Counted from the first letter of the stretch, positions 45,235-57,955 are shown. The stretch: 64,000 nucleotides of DNA from Henricia sp. BOLD:AAB3569 (GCA_037783545.1 JBBELK010000096.1:1116001-1180000); one strand, 5' to 3'. Numbers and translations: made by a program. Notes: generated by a model from the letters alone, not told the origin.

Positions 45235-45875
45235 ATCTCCACAGCAGCTCCACCTGCAGGAGTCACGTGTCTGTACTGTCGAGTGAAAGAGTCCGGCCAC
45301 TACCTTGAAACATGTCAGAAGTTTCAAGGACTAACACGAGACCAGAAACTTAGTTGGTTAAAAACATATCAAAGGTGCACAAAATGTGCAAAGAAACACG
45401 AACGAGAGTACCTCTACCCTAAAAAGTGCAAACAATGTCAAGGTGACCACCGAACCAGCCTACACGATTTGGCAGAAGCTGTAGTTAAAGATGCCGTGTT
45501 GTGCTAAAGTTGGGTCTTGTCCTCGAGTGGATTATAATCGTGACGTGCTGATCAAGGTTGTACCGCTGACTGTACATGGACCTGCAGGTTCTGTCGACAC
45601 ATGATGGTGTGTTGGATGAATGTGCAGAGCGAACCATGGTTCTCCAGTCAGTTGTAGGTGACTTGAACGTTAAGGGTCAGGATGAAAATCTCTGCATTAC
45701 GACGGTGATGGGTGATACCAGCTGGAAAGGAAAATGTGTGAACTTCGAAGTCTCAGCACGTGGAGATGAAGAGATTACCAATCCGGTGTGCCTTCACAGC
45801 TCTAGAGGTGCAGCTGATCGACTACTGTGTCGGCAGCGCAAGTGGCCACACCTAAGGGGACTTCCATTTTGTTAA
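45235..45875 (+). pseudogene. BEL/Pao Gag zinc fingers and protease remnant
   Basis: The frame around 45262-45507 has TCLYCRVKESGHYLETC, RCTKCAKKHEREYLYPKKC and CKQCQGDHRTSLHD, the paired Cys/His motifs of BEL/Pao Gag. After a stop, 45576-45875 encodes ERTMVLQSVVGDLNVKGQ and ITTVMGDTSWKG, in the usual position of the protease linker. No intact DTG site is visible. Confidence 0.65.
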
Positions 45876-45959
45876 GCTCGTAGGGTCCAACCGTCAGTTC
45901 TGATTGGTACAGACCACGTTGAGCCTACACTCTCAACTGAAGCACGCACAGGCCCCAAG

Positions 45960-46730
45960 TCAAGCTCTCCCGTAGCAGTCAACACATTGTTTGGCTGGAC
46001 TGTACTTGGTCACCAAGGCTTGCAAATCCCGGGCAAAATGTTGGCACACAAGGGAGTTTAAATTGTTCACTGCATGCACCGTGCAGCAACCGGACCAGCA
46101 GTTGCACCAAATGATGGAGCAGTTCATGACGATTGACAAGCTACCGCATGTCAATGAGAAACTGGCGACTCGTTCCAGAACCGACAAGTTTGCAATCAAT
46201 AGTTCGGAAGAAGACACCAAACTTGTTGAGGTGGATGGTGTCCAACGAATACAGACCCCACTCTTAAACCAAATTACAGAAGGACTTCCAATCTTCCACT
46301 GGCTGTGCTAGCATTAATTGGTTTGCTCAAACCAACGGAAAATAGAGCAAAACGTCAACAAAGAGTTACTTGCAGGTCCTATCTTTGGTCCGTCACTCTT
46401 GGATGTTCTCTTGCGTTTACGACAGGGTCGAGACGCAGTGTCTGGCGACATCACTGCTATGTTCCACCAGGTAAGACTACCCCCGGAGGAGAGGCGCGTG
46501 TTCAGGTTCCTGTGGAATGATAACCAGTTCGGTAAATAGGTTGTCATCGAATATTGGTTGGTGCTACCATTTGGGGCGGCATGCGCAGTCCTTGTTGTGC
46601 GACGTTTGCCCTCCAGAAAGCTGCGAGGGATCGGGCAGAACAGTACCCCATGTTCGGGAGACCGTAGAGCAAGAGACATATGCGGATAACCAGTTGGCTA
46701 GCAGAGACACAGATGGCCAAGCCCGCTAAC
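45960..46730 (+). pseudogene. BEL/Pao reverse transcriptase remnant
   Basis: Fragments in several frames. EQFMTIDKLPHVNEKL (46110-46165) precedes RT. LLAGPIFGPSLLDVLLRLRQ and AVSGDITAMFHQVRLPPEE (46360-46490) are a clear Pao RT match (motif A with Asp). RFLWNDNQ follows, then DNQLASRDTDG-like sequence at 46680-46725. The catalytic xxDD box is not recoverable in one frame. Confidence 0.75.
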
Positions 46731-46774
46731 CTGTCTTAAGCACATACCAGTGCTTACAAGAGGCAGTATTTCAG

Positions 46775-47660
46775 ATGGTGAAGTATGCTGCCCTTCAAAA
46801 CCTTCTCAAGGAGGAATGCTCATCACGTCGGGTACAGACACTGGCACTTGGTCTACATGAGGGTGACCCGGAGCAAGCACTTCGTCTCTGTTGGGAGTGG
46901 AAGAGGGATGAGTTGTATCACCCAGCTAAGGTTCCAGACAGCAAAGTGCTGACTAAGCGTACGGCCCTCAGAGTCTTGGCCAGCCAGTTCGAACCGTTAG
47001 ACGACATCGCACCGTTCATAATTCACCGCCCGGGCCAAGCTGCTGGTTCGCGACTTGTGGATGCAAAAATTAGACTGGGACGAGAGAGTACTCGACCCCG
47101 GACTGTTGCAGAGATGGGAAGAATGGTGCACCGAGTTGGAGCATGTACCCCGGGTTAAGCCACCGCGGTGTTATGTTCCAACACAGGCTGACACCATAAC
47201 AGCTAAGAGGTCTTTGCATGTCTTTTCTGATGCCTAAGAAAAGCTGTATGCCTATCTTCGTACAGTTGATGACAGTTGAAGGGCAGGTCTTCCTGAAATA
47301 AATTTATTGCAGCCAAATGCCGTGTCGCGCCAAAGCGTCTTCTATCTATGCCGCGTCTTGAGCTGATGGCAACTCTCTTGGATGTCAGCTCAGCCAAGTT
47401 GTCCTCATAGTGCCCTAAAACTGTCGATTGATTACACCATGATGTGGAGTAACTCTACCACGGTGCTCAGCTGGATTCAGTCCGAGTCCGTCGTCCCGCT
47501 TTCGAGTGTTATTGGGAACTCCCATAGCTGAAATACAAACGTTGACGGACGGAATGGAGTGGCGCTATGTGTCTACTTCAGACAACCCAGCAGATGATAT
47601 AACTAGAGTCTGTCAGCAAATTAGGAGAGGGTTCAAGATGGACCGAGGGCCCCCGATGGC
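46775..47660 (+). pseudogene. BEL/Pao RNase H-region remnant
   Basis: Frames give EALRLCWEWKRDELYHPAKV and KRTALRVLASQFEPLDDIAP, then LDWDERVLDPGLLQRWEEWC, VPRCYVP-like sequence and LHVFSDA. Further on comes NPADDITR (47585-47608). This is the order seen between RT and integrase in Pao elements. At least five frame changes. Confidence 0.7.
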
Positions 47661-47979
47661 TTCTTGATCCGCCAGAAAACTGGCAAGAAAAGAGTGCTAG
47701 TATCTTGGCAGCGACACGCGCTGATTCCTCCGAGGAACAAAGTGAGTTGAGAAGTGTCTTCTGTGGCCTCATTGCATTTCCGCCTGGGATTAAGATAGAA
47801 CTAAGCTTCGACCGTTGAAACCTGGGCACAGTTACTGAGTGCCGTTGGCAAGCAGTATTATCCACCAGAGGAAATGCAAGATGATGCACTAATCCCGGAG
47901 CAATCTCGTAAGGTTGAGATCTTACTTCTGCAAAAAGCCTAAGATGACACTTTCAAGGGTGACGTTGCAGCACTGTCAT

Positions 47980-49244
47980 CAAAGATGGAGGTACCCAGAG
48001 GTAGTCGCCTTTTAGAGCTGGCGCCTGAACTTGACCTGCACAAACTAATCCGAGTGGGAGGGCGTTTGCGAAAGATTGCCAAGTCTGATGCAGTCTTGCT
48101 TGAGCCCAATCACCAAACTCCTAATCCGGGATGCAGACGCTCACTTCAGCCACCAGGCTGGTACGGAGCAGGTGTTTGCTCATTTGCGCCGCAGATTTTG
48201 GATTCTGATAGGACGAAGTGCAGTCAAAGGAGTCCTTCGTGCATGTCATGAATGCCGTCGCTGGAGAGCGAAGCCCAAAATTCCCCGCATGGGTGATCTC
48301 CCCGAGTGTCGTCTGCGTTTGGGAAAGCCGCAATTGTACTCTTCCGGTATGGATTGTTTTGGACATTTGTGTGTCAGGACTGGGCGAAGACAGTAGAAGC
48401 GCTGGGGACTAGTATTTAAGTGCATGACTACCCACGCAGTACATTTGGAACTCCTGGAAAGCATGGATGCTTACCACTTCTTGATAGCCTACAGACGTTT
48501 CGCCTCTAAACGAGGAGTCCCATTTGACCTGCTTAGTGACTGTGGAACCAATTTTAAGAGGGGCCAATTATACAGAGATTGAGACAGCCTTGAAGTCCAT
48601 GGAACCCGAGTTAGTTCAACGACTCGCTCAATATCGTGCATGTCAAGTTCAAATTCAACCCACCGAATGCACCCCACTTCGGAGGCATTTGGGAACGTGA
48701 GGTGAGGTCTGCTAAAGGTGCTCTCCGTGCTGTTCTCCAGGACAGAACAGTAACGAAGGCTGTTTTGCGCACTGTTCTGGCAGAGGTTGAGGTCATTTTG
48801 AATTCAAAGCCCCTCGGCTATGCCTCATCTGAAGTAGCCGACATTGACCCTGTAACCCCGAATTTTCTCGTAATAGGACGACGGGATCCCGCACTGCCGA
48901 TGGTGATCTACGATGAGGCCGAACTGAAGGGTCGCAGGAGTTGGAGACACAGCCAGGTGCTTGCTGACCAGTTCTGGCGTCACTTCATCAGGTCTTATCT
49001 TCCTATGCTTCAGACCCGCCAGAAGTGGCAACGGGAGCAAGAGAACCTAAAGAAGGGCGATATCGTTATGATAGCAGACCATGTCGGCGTTGTTTCACAG
49101 GTCTTTCCCAGTGAAGACAAGCGAGTTAGGGTTGTCAATGTCCAGGTAAAAGACAAGGAATACAAACGCCCAGTAGCTCGACTGGTGATGCTGGCTAAGT
49201 ACGAGGAGGACGACGCTCCTGGTCTGACTAAGCATCCCTTCTGA
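47980..49244 (+). pseudogene. BEL/Pao integrase
   Basis: LDLHKLIRVGGRLRK (48015-48080) and ADAHFSHQAGTEQVFAHLRR to RFWILIGRSAV, CHECRRWRAKP form the H2C2 zinc-binding N-terminus. GMDCFGHLCV carries the first catalytic Asp. Near 48510-48560 a frame reads VPFDLLSDCGTNF-type sequence (second Asp). 48636-49244 is one intact frame: PPNAPHFGGIWEREVRSAK (third acidic residue), VEVILNSKPLGY, LTPNFL-like sequence, and the C-terminal basic and SH3-like part (KGDIVMIAD). The last ORF is well preserved although the rest is decayed. Confidence 0.8.
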
Positions 49245-49314
49245 GCCTTGTGCAAGAACTGACTGCATCGTTTTGCTACTGCGCAGCATGCTTCTCGTAG
49301 ATACCGCATAAGTT

Positions 49315-49640
49315 AATGTTTCAAGTTTGTGCTTTATATTATATCCATTTCGTTATATCGTTTCACAAATTTCTTGCCGAAATTTGGGGGCGGCCATGTT
49401 GCAGCTGTGCTGGCATCGTCGTTTGAGGGCGCACTTGTTTACGCTAATTTCTCCATCGAGAAGCTAGTGGAAAATCATTTTTCTGGGTTCAAAATTAAGG
49501 AACGTTTTCCCACTTTTGTAAGAATCAGAAATACTTGGTCGGCTCCTACAACCGATAGAAGGAAAAGGGAGGGACACGAACACGTACACAAATACATCAA
49601 TATCTCAGTTTCTAACTTTGTACACCGGTTCCAGTGATTG
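49315..49640 (+). mobile_element. Possible 3' LTR of the BEL/Pao element
   Basis: TGTTTCAAG at 49318 starts about 70 bases after the integrase stop. The region contains GGGGGCGGCCATGTTG and runs to about 49640. No matching 5' LTR is visible (that side has the LINE tail and a minisatellite), so the call rests on position only. Confidence 0.3.
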
Positions 49641-50555
49641 AATTGCTACTCACAATCAGCTGCTTGCTGCCTGTATTTGTGAACTTTGTATTTCGTCGGA
49701 TTTGCCCAGTGACTCTTTACCAATTACTGGTTGGAGCCTGAATTATCCAATAAACGCTGTCCAACTGTGAAAACTTGTGACGTCAGAATAAATCTATGGA
49801 GCATAACTTGGAATAATAGTCTACAGTGGGCCTAGACCTTACCGTAGTGCACATATGGGTTTACATTTTGTGCTTTTGTTGGTGAAAAATGTAAAAGCCA
49901 AGAATTACCTTTTAAGATGTCTGATACACATAAGATCTCTGTCGATTTTACTATAATTATAGGGTACGTGGTGGCTTAATTAAGGGTTCGTGGTGGTATT
50001 ACTTCAAATGTGCATGAAATCATCAGCCTTTATGGTCAGTTTTCAACATTTTCACGGTTATACAAAGCGTAGGAGAGGGGGAAGGTGGGGCGAGGGCTGC
50101 TTATAGGACTTTACATGCACTGTGAAATATTGACACTTCGTGGTACTGACAGAAAAATGTTGATAAGTAGTAGGCCTATTTCGAGGGGAGCGAGTTTTAA
50201 AAATGTCGACAACTTTGGCGACCCCTTATTCCACAAATCTCCGAACGGCAATCCCGCAGAATATCGGCATCGCTTATTTTATTTAGGAGTTTAATATCCC
50301 CACGCATGCAAGGTTTTGGCTTGATGCAGAACCACGTTTGGTTTCCCGGATGAGGATACTTGGGCCGCGTTAAAAAAATGCGAAAATGTGGACAATATAA
50401 TTTTGATGAAAAACGTGTTTTGACAAATATTCTATTTTGTTGAATGTTCCCGTCTCGGACTGAAGTTTTTGATAGATGGTTTATCTCAAAAATGTTGGCA
50501 TATTTTCGGGAGGAAAACAAACTTTACCTTTGTATTTTACTTTAATAATAGGACC
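49641..50555. other. Intergenic, nothing recognised
   Basis: No coding motifs. Short ORFs are unsupported. Confidence 0.6.
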
Positions 50556-51345
50556 AACTTTTCCTATTACTGCACATTTTATATTTGTATATGCTCATTT
50601 GGTTTCGTGGAGCATGTTGACCCCAATAAAATGTCCCCAAAACCACTTTTCAGCCAAGTTTCATGTCAAATGATACATGATGTGGGCATGTGTGGGCATA
50701 ATTGTCTCAAACAAACAAAAACTTTGACCTTTATTTTTGCTTTAGAATTATTGTTTTGAGAAAACGCAAATTTACACTAAACTTTCTTGTAGTTGCTAGT
50801 TGTACATTTAACAATTTTATATGCCCATTTTGGTTTTATGGAGCACCACATTGACCTAAAACTTGTTTTACTGGATGAAGCTTGTGTGTATGTTTAGAAT
50901 GTCAATACATGTACATGTATCTGGAAAATGTAATTTTTGACAAAAAGTGAGGCTTTTGACCTTTCTCCCAACTTTCAAGCCCCACATCATTGAGATATTA
51001 AGCTGTCTAATGATGCATGATGTGTGGGCATAATATTTGTCTTGGACAAACAAAAAATTGCCCTTTAAGTTTCCTATACTTACTGCACATGTTTAAATTT
51101 TGAAACGGTCATTTTGGTTTATTAGAGCATCACATCGACCTAAAATTTCCCGGAACTTACCGGAAGAGGCTTGTTGTGTTGATGTTCAAAATATCGGTAT
51201 CTGGAAAATCATATTTTTAACCAAATATAGCCCCAAAATCACCTTTCTCCCAACTTTTAAGCTCCACATCATGCCTAACTTTGAGGTTGAGATATTAAGC
51301 TACCCAATGATGTATGGTGTTGCTTTGTGTAGGGTGGGGACATTA
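50556..51345. repeat. Diverged tandem triplication, unit about 250 bp
   Basis: Three successive blocks share the order ACTGCACATTTT / GCCCATTTTGGTTTTATGGA / CACATTGACCTAAAA / ATCTGGAAAAT / CTCCCAACTTT / GAGATATTAAGCT / ATGATGCATGATGTG. Divergence is high, so the duplication is old. Confidence 0.55.
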
Positions 51346-51519
51346 AACACCTAAAATATGCGACTTTTTGCGGGTTTGCCGCTCACCTAAACAGCTAGCT
51401 AGGGGAAACAAATGCTGTGTAAAACATGTGTACAATCTGCGCGCATGTATTTGAACGCCTCCTGATTGGGCGACAATATTTCTGTCGCTGCTTCCACAGC
51501 GAAATGGGGCGGACGAGTA

Positions 51520-51620
51520 GAGGAGTGCGTTAAAGAGACTTTCTTTCTCCATTCTTCCGAAAGAAAAAGTAATTTTCTATATTTCCCTCATGGGAAGGTG
51601 GAGCATGCTCACCTCGCTTT
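51520..51620. repeat. Direct repeat of 52805-52940
   Basis: CTCCATTCTTCCGAAAGAAA, TTTCTATATTTCCCTCATG and GGGAAGGTGGAGCATGCTCA occur here and, with a short insertion, at 52820-52935. No function is suggested. Nothing is recognised in 51621-52272. Confidence 0.6.
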
Positions 51621-52272
51621 ATTTAACATCATAACACATATGCACACCAACAAGACACCTTCATCTCCTTGGTACAAAATTCATTGACATTTCATCAAAG
51701 TAACATCGGAATTACCCGGCTATAAATATGCCCAAAGCGGACAAGGTATTAGGTAACCTGTCATTTTCCATAATTTCCCCGAGTAAAAACAAGGCGAGTG
51801 GAAAAGGGCATCAGATGGGGCGGATGCACCGCCGGATTTCAAATTGTGCAAACCAAATTAATTTTGGTTATGGTTTCAAAGCCCGGAAGAGGATCTACGT
51901 GTTCTAGTGTAACTTAAAGCACGGTTAGAGGATACCAGACCCGATTTTGAACGAGCGACTCTGCGTATCAGTGGCATCGAAGATGTAGGTGGGTCCCCCA
52001 ATGCATTATAATACAGATATAGTGGAGGACGGGACAGACAAACTGTACGTCGTCTTATGATACTGTCTCGTGTTTCGCAACGTTGGTCAGCTTATAGTTC
52101 CAGATGAACAGGGGTAAAGCCAGTAGTTGGTCTTCAGCCACGCCTTTGAACATAAACTGGAAACGTTGCAGACCATTTCCGTCCATGTCTCTGAAATATT
52201 GTAACAAGAATGATCCCCTTGTTATTTGCCACTCGACACCGGGATGAAGACACAGGAATACTTGTTTTCAGG

Positions 52273-52658
52273 AATAATTCACTGCTTGTTTATTTCGGCA
52301 CTCGTGATTCAAGAACACACAAAACATGAATGACTAAGGAAATGTCTCCCGCGCGAAACGGGTGTCCCAACCTTCTAGCAGGGGCTCGCGCCAACCGGCT
52401 CCGTGTGAAGCCGTGTTAGCGCCCTTAGCTGGCCGATTGGGACCGGCGTTACACTATAAAAGAAAAATAATTCACTGCTTGTTTATTTCGGCACTCGTGA
52501 TTCAAGAACACACAAAACATGAATGACTAAGGAAATGTCTCCCGCGCGAAACGGGTGTCCCAACCTTCTAGCAGGGGCTCGCGCCAACCGGCTCCGTGTG
52601 AAGCCGTGTTAGCGCCCTTAGCTGGCCGATTGGGACCGGTGTTACACTATAAAAGAAA
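52273..52658. repeat. 193-bp unit in two tandem copies
   Basis: Starts at 52273 and 52466, almost identical. Each unit ends in CACTATAAAAGAAAAA, which contains a TATAAAAG box. The sequence could derive from a promoter or LTR, but no partner was found. Confidence 0.8.
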
Positions 52659-53281
52659 AAATACGAACCAGAAAGACTGGCAAACAATAGCAAAAATTAC
52701 TTCCAAAGCCAAAAAGGCTAGTAAAACAAATATTGTCAAAACGTGTTACGTAAGCGCGCAATTTAAATGGCGCGCTACACTGTCGTATACAATACCGAAA
52801 AGAAAACTCACTTTGTTTCTCCATTCTTCCGAAAGAAAACGTTTTCTTTTCTATATTTCCCTCATGTGTTAGGAAACAATAATTCAAACACAAAACCAAA
52901 ATGGAGCACATTGGGAAGGTGGAGCATGCTCACCTCGCAGAGAACGCAAACAGAGGGGCAAAGGGTAGAAATACATTAATTGCATCTCACACCTTAACAA
53001 CTGTCGTCACAAACAGACGACGAGGAAACACAATTAATGCCGGTGTCTTTGAGGCTAAAACCGTGTTTTAGAGTGAATCGGGGTTTCCTGCCCGCTTTAC
53101 AACGCCATGCCAAACAGGCAAAAGACGGTAGGGAGGCGTGAAGGAAAAATTCATCCAACACAAAACAACTACATGTACTTTCTCATGCAAATGAGTACCG
53201 TCTGGATGGACAAACAAAAGGCCAGATAAAGTAAGCCAATGCTCCTGGATCGCGATTCTGTGCTTATAATTATAATACATA

Positions 53282-54110
53282 CTGTGGCGGTCGCGCCGAC
53301 AGCGACCTCGAGTCCTCCTCGACCGACTTCAGCGAGCGGTCTATTCTGACGAGGCCAATGGAGCATGCCCGTTTTGGGGCAGTCTACCGCCAGGTGTAGT
53401 GAGTAACAACGCTTCCCTCAGGCCCGCCTAGCGCCTATGGCCGGCCTACCGGATAACGTTCAGGCAGATATGGGCCGAGAGAGACACACGAGACACACAT
53501 CAAGATACAGGGGGTTTGCCAATAAGACTGGTCAATGGTTTATTACTCTTACATATAGTCACAAACAGTTACAATCCTTCTGGAACCTATAGTACTCAGG
53601 CGCTCCCCGATCACAGCTACCCATGTCCTATACAGGTAGATGATCCCTTAATAGATGCTATACTCTACTAAGTCGTACTGTCTGCAAAGTCGTTCTCGCC
53701 TATACAGGTACGTGTTCCCTGTACAGGTGAACTATCGCTGTTTAACGTCCTCGCGGACGGAGTTCCCTCCCTCTTTCTATCAAAGCCCGCAGCTAAAATA
53801 AACCCACCCCAGTTATTCTACTGGAGGCTCTAAAATACACGTAAGGTTAACGTCAAGCACATATCGATTCTGCTATCTCACCTCTCACTGAATATAACTC
53901 GCTTCCCTGGTTGCACAGCATGAACTGGAACGAGAACTTAACTCGAACAGGAACTGGGATGGAATTGACCACGTGGGAGCTGCGCCGGGCTTATATATTA
54001 GTACATGAGAGTCGGGTGCTAACATGACTTCGCAAGAGTCAGCCCACGGCTGACGTGTAGGTACAAGTCTATATACAAACTACGGTGGCTCCCTGCCACC
54101 AAATCACAAA
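53282..54110 (-). mobile_element. Possible solo LTR, minus strand
   Basis: Read on the minus strand, TATATAAGC (53998-53990) precedes AATAAA (53544-53539) by about 450 bases. The left end begins TGTGGCGGTCGCGCCG on the + strand. This layout fits U3-R-U5, but I found no second copy or target duplication. Boundaries are approximate. No gene is seen up to 54392. Confidence 0.3.
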
Positions 54111-54392
54111 CTGCCATTTGCGTTACAAGCCGCGCCCTAAGTTTCGGTCAGTCCCTGCACCGACATAACTTACCAAATAAATAAAAAGCAAGGCAGTTTG
54201 CGCCTTACTAGGCGTACTCTACTTATCTTCTGTATAAAACAAACTTTAAGTAAAAAAGATAAAGGTTCTGAATAACCGAACAACTCTTAAAAGCTCTTGT
54301 ATAAAGATATAAAAGTTAAATGCTTTAGATAAAATGTTAACGCTTTTCTATAGTTTCAAAACGAGGGTATAATAAAGAATACAAGTTATAAC

Positions 54393-54677
54393 ATTATTAT
54401 GTTACACCGGGAATCACAACTCAAATAAAATTAAAGTCTTGGAAACTACAAAATACTCATTCATTTAACTCAAAAAAGGTGACTACAAAAACCAACGTAC
54501 GTACGACGTGTAGATGGCCAACGCCCACAACTAACTGTGCTGGACCGAAATGAACAGTTCACTTATATACACACAATATTACATAACACTTTGGTGGCTT
54601 CCAGAATAACTGGCATTCCGCAGCTTGGACGCCGCAAACAAACAAATAAATACCGTGCGTTCCTTTACGTCACAACA
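54393..54677 (-). mobile_element. 3' LTR of the Gypsy element
   Basis: Matches 61641-61936: shared ATTATTATGTTACACCGGGA at one end and TTTACGTCACAACA at the other, with TATATACACACAATATTAC inside. The adjacent + strand GCCACCCCTT (54681-54690) is the polypurine tract AAGGGGTGGC on the element strand. Confidence 0.85.
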
Positions 54678-54680
54678 TAC

Positions 54681-54690
54681 GCCACCCCTT
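54681..54690 (-). promoter_or_regulatory. Polypurine tract
   Basis: AAGGGGTGGC on the minus strand, next to the inner edge of the 3' LTR, as needed for plus-strand priming of a retroelement. Confidence 0.6.
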
Positions 54691-55042
54691 AAAAAATTGA
54701 CTCCTGGCAATTTAAATAAATATTAATTACATTTTTTTTTTTTACATTTAATTACATATAAACAGTGGATCCAAATAAAATTAGAAAACGCCAAATCGTT
54801 GGACTTGTACATCGGGAGGTTCCAAGATATTGTACATAAGATAGGGATGATGGCTCCGTCTCTTCTCCCCCTCCGTCTTGTGGCGAGTCTCCCTCCTTGG
54901 TTCGTCGAGGCTGGCCAGACCGCAAGTCCCCAGGTGAAGACGCCCGATTCCAGCGACTTGTGTTTTCTGCCGGCTGTTACATAAATGTTCAATTACATGT
55001 AATAATTTCAAGAATTCAAAATAAAATGGCGTCAAAGTAACT

Positions 55043-55474
55043 TCAATTTAATTTACCCGTGATTTTGACTGGATTAGATTTAAGGTAGTGCAGAGCAAAT
55101 ACGTTCAAGTTAATCTCTGGCTCCCAAGTATTACTTGAATGAGGAAAATTGTTCCACTTGATGAAATACTCAATACGGTTATTTTTAAATCGTCCTCGCA
55201 ATATGCGTTCAATCTTATACTCTCGAGGTTCGCCTTGTTGCTCAAAAGGTAAACCTAGAACAACAGGAACTTTAGTTTGACTAGACTCCTGTATGGCTGT
55301 CAATGGAGTAAATATATCCTCCGGGCAGTCTTCGTCAGTCAAATCTACAATCGAATTTTGTACATCACTTGGAACCAGTTTATTTTCTGGTCTCGCAAAT
55401 CTACTGTACGCAAATTTCATTCGATTTACGTGAACTGGCGATTTAGGCGACTTATTATTTTCGAGATTTCTCAC
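55043..55474 (-). pseudogene. Gypsy integrase C-terminus with chromodomain
   Basis: The C-terminal part ends in a chromodomain: YKIERILRGRFKNNRIEYFI, then KWNNFPHSSNTWEPEINL. The aromatic positions typical of methyl-lysine binding are at least partly present (Y, W, W). Chromodomains of retroelement integrases steer integration to particular chromatin. It is separated by a frame break near 55550-55640 from the integrase core. Confidence 0.85.
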
Positions 55475-55635
55475 ACGAAAATTAACACACGAGGTTTGTT
55501 CTACAAGAAGGTAAGGTCCTGCCCAATTCTTGGAAAGTTTTCGTCACAAACCTTTCTGACACGTAGGAATATATTGTAATATAGTATCACCTACTTGAAA
55601 TTTCACATCAGTGGCTTTCTCATCATAACCCTCTT

Positions 55636-56206
55636 TTATTTTCGTTTGATTAAGTTCTGCATGTTCTTTAGACACTTTACGTGACCTCGTAAACTCTTCT
55701 CCTGGTATTCAACCTCGGAGAGAAGTGTTACATCAAGAGGCAACCTAGCCTCCCTGCCATACATCAACAAGAAAGGACTATATCCAACCGAATTTCGAGC
55801 TGGTGTTGTACGGTAAGCAAATTGAATGGCAGTTAAATACTGATCCCAATCAGTTTGAAATTCATTAATATAATGTGATATTGTATCAAGAATTACCGAA
55901 TTAAATCTTTCTTGAATGGCATTACATTGAGGATGATAAGCACTGGTATTCAATTTGTGAGTTCGCATTATGCGGCAAACTTCAAGTACGACTTTGCTAA
56001 GGAAATTAGCTCCTCTATCACTCAGCAATGTCTCTGGGCATCCATGCTCACAGATGACATGATCAAAAAAGCTCGAGCAACAGTGGGCGCATCGACGCTT
56101 TTCAATGGAACAAGGTTAGGCCATCTAGTACAATGGTCAGAAAAACAAAGGACATATCGATTACCATTTGTTGTAATGGGCAAGGGCCCCAATATATCGA
56201 CACATA
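55636..56206 (-). pseudogene. Gypsy integrase catalytic core (downstream of insertion)
   Basis: From the insertion edge, one frame encodes the strand around the first catalytic Asp (ILGPLPI) and CFSDHCTRWP. LLSDRGANFLSK carries the second Asp. SAYHPQCNAIQERFNSVILD carries the third, acidic Glu. It ends with FAYRTTPARNSVGYSPF and MYGREARLPLD, all classical Gypsy integrase motifs. The core is cut from its zinc-binding N-terminus by the 1.7-kb element at 56207-57910. Confidence 0.85.
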
Positions 56207-57910
56207 GGCCCGTATTCTAAAACCCTCCTTTAAATAGGCCTGAAGTAGACCTTTATAGGGGCTTCCTTTATTGAGGAGTTCCTTTGCTAAAGGCTCCTTT
56301 AACAAATGGTATTCAAGAACCACACTTTAACTTCCCTCATGTTAAGGTCTTCCTTTACCACAAATTGTTTAAAGGCTCCCTTCAAAGAAGGGACACTTTC
56401 TCTAAGGCTCCCCTTATGCTCCTAAATGAGCTGTTGTAACAGGACGATGTCAGTTTTCTAGTCCCGTGTTAGCATTGATCAAGGCGTTGGGCTTGTCTTC
56501 TAGACGGCACGCTGAAGATAAAACTGAACAAAGCGCTTACAAGCTACGGAATCTGTTGCACGTATAGGCTCACAACGCGCCGCGCTACGACTATGCACAC
56601 ATGCACGTACATGTATCGGTACGGTCCTAAACCCAACGCCTTGATGGTTCTGCATGCAGCCAGCGAAACTCATTACAGTAATAATAAATAATAATGAAAA
56701 TTTATAATGCGCCGGTATCCATCAAAAAAGATGCTCATGGCGCAGCGAGACACATTAAAAATCTAATATCACAATCATGGAGTTCAGTCAGTTAATGAGA
56801 TTTCATTAAATGTGTTTTAAGTGATGTTTTAAAAGTTGCAAGTGATGGCGATAGCTTGATGTGTTCCGGTAACTTGTTCCACAAGGATGAAGCTGCTGAG
56901 GCAAAGGACCTTTCACCCCACGATCTCTTGGAATAAACTTTCGCTAGGAGGAGTTTGTTGTTGGGGAAACCACCCCAGCGTGAGCTGAAATTTCATTGGT
57001 CGACGCACGGGAGGTTCTGTTTGAAAAACGATATGATCTGCGATCCCCAGTTTGTTCATCTGAGGCAGTATTAAGAGCTCCCACAAATCATTCAGGAAAG
57101 CTGTCGTATTACGACCGTTGTCCCCCAGAAGTGTAATCAAATACGTAAACAGACAAGCACAATAAATGCTACGAACCCGAGAATATTTGTTGTTTTCGTC
57201 CATCGATCATGTCACGGTTCTCGTAACATGAGGACGCCATCACATGCATAATGCATGCATCGCGTCATTTCGTGCTACTCATGAAGCTCCTGATTGGCTC
57301 AAGACAAATGTTAAATATTCATACCTTGCATACCCGCATATCCAAAGCCCGCCCATTTTCGGCCAAAACTGGCCGAAAACATAAAGAAAACTATTAAACC
57401 CGGACGTGCAGACTCGCCAGGCCGTACGCAGCTAGTACGCAGTATGTACGCAGTCAGTGTGTTGCCGTACGGGTTGACTACGGTGGTTAAATCCATCCTT
57501 GGTGAACCGAAAGCGTTTAAAAAAAGGCGTCATCACTGAAATCATCCTCTTGAAACTGAGGAAGACGTGTCCTGATACGTGGCATACCCCTAATGACGTC
57601 ATAGAAACGCGCTAGTCGGTTGACGTAATCACCCATCGCTGAGGTATCAGAAGAGATCCTTGCACATTGGCTGCTAAAGGAAGACTAAAAGATACTCCAG
57701 ACCAACCTTGCGTTTAAAGGCCTCCTTAAGGCAAAATAAAGCATTTCCTGTAATGAAGGAAGGTTCTTGAAACGACCCAACCTTTGCTAAAGGAAGGTAC
57801 CTAAAGGCGTCCTTTGACCCGAGATAAAGGTTGGTTCTTGAAAAAAATGTTAGCTAAACGTTGACTTAAAGTCTCCCTTAACGCTAAAGGAACGTTCTAG
57901 AATACGGGCC
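56207..57910. mobile_element. DNA element with GGCCCGTATTCTA ends, inside Gypsy integrase
   Basis: Ends GGCCCGTATTCTAAAAC and the inverse GGCCCGTATTCTAGAAC match at 16 of 17. Subterminal zones are full of AAAGG/CCTTT words (for example CTCCTTTAACAAATGG). Flanking ATA/TTA might be a 3-bp duplication of the PIF/Harbinger type, with one change. The middle contains an embedded repeat with TAATAATAAATAATAATG and GCGCAGCGAGACAC. A 96-codon minus ORF (56913-57203) has no recognised domain. Confidence 0.75.
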
Positions 57911-57955
57911 TTACTCTTTGAAAAGGAGCTAGTACTTATATAGTCATCAAAGGAG

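Noticed and set aside
44415..49244. Several separate small host genes suggested by the ORFs
   Set aside because: They follow the order gag, zinc fingers, RT, RNase H, integrase of one BEL/Pao element with many frame breaks.
55043..55474. Host chromodomain gene
   Set aside because: It lies between the integrase and the 3' LTR of a Gypsy element, where chromoviruses carry this domain.
56913..57203. 96-codon ORF inside the GGCCCGTATTCTA element as a transposase
   Set aside because: No DDE or DNA-binding motif visible, too short, and surrounded by dispersed repeats.
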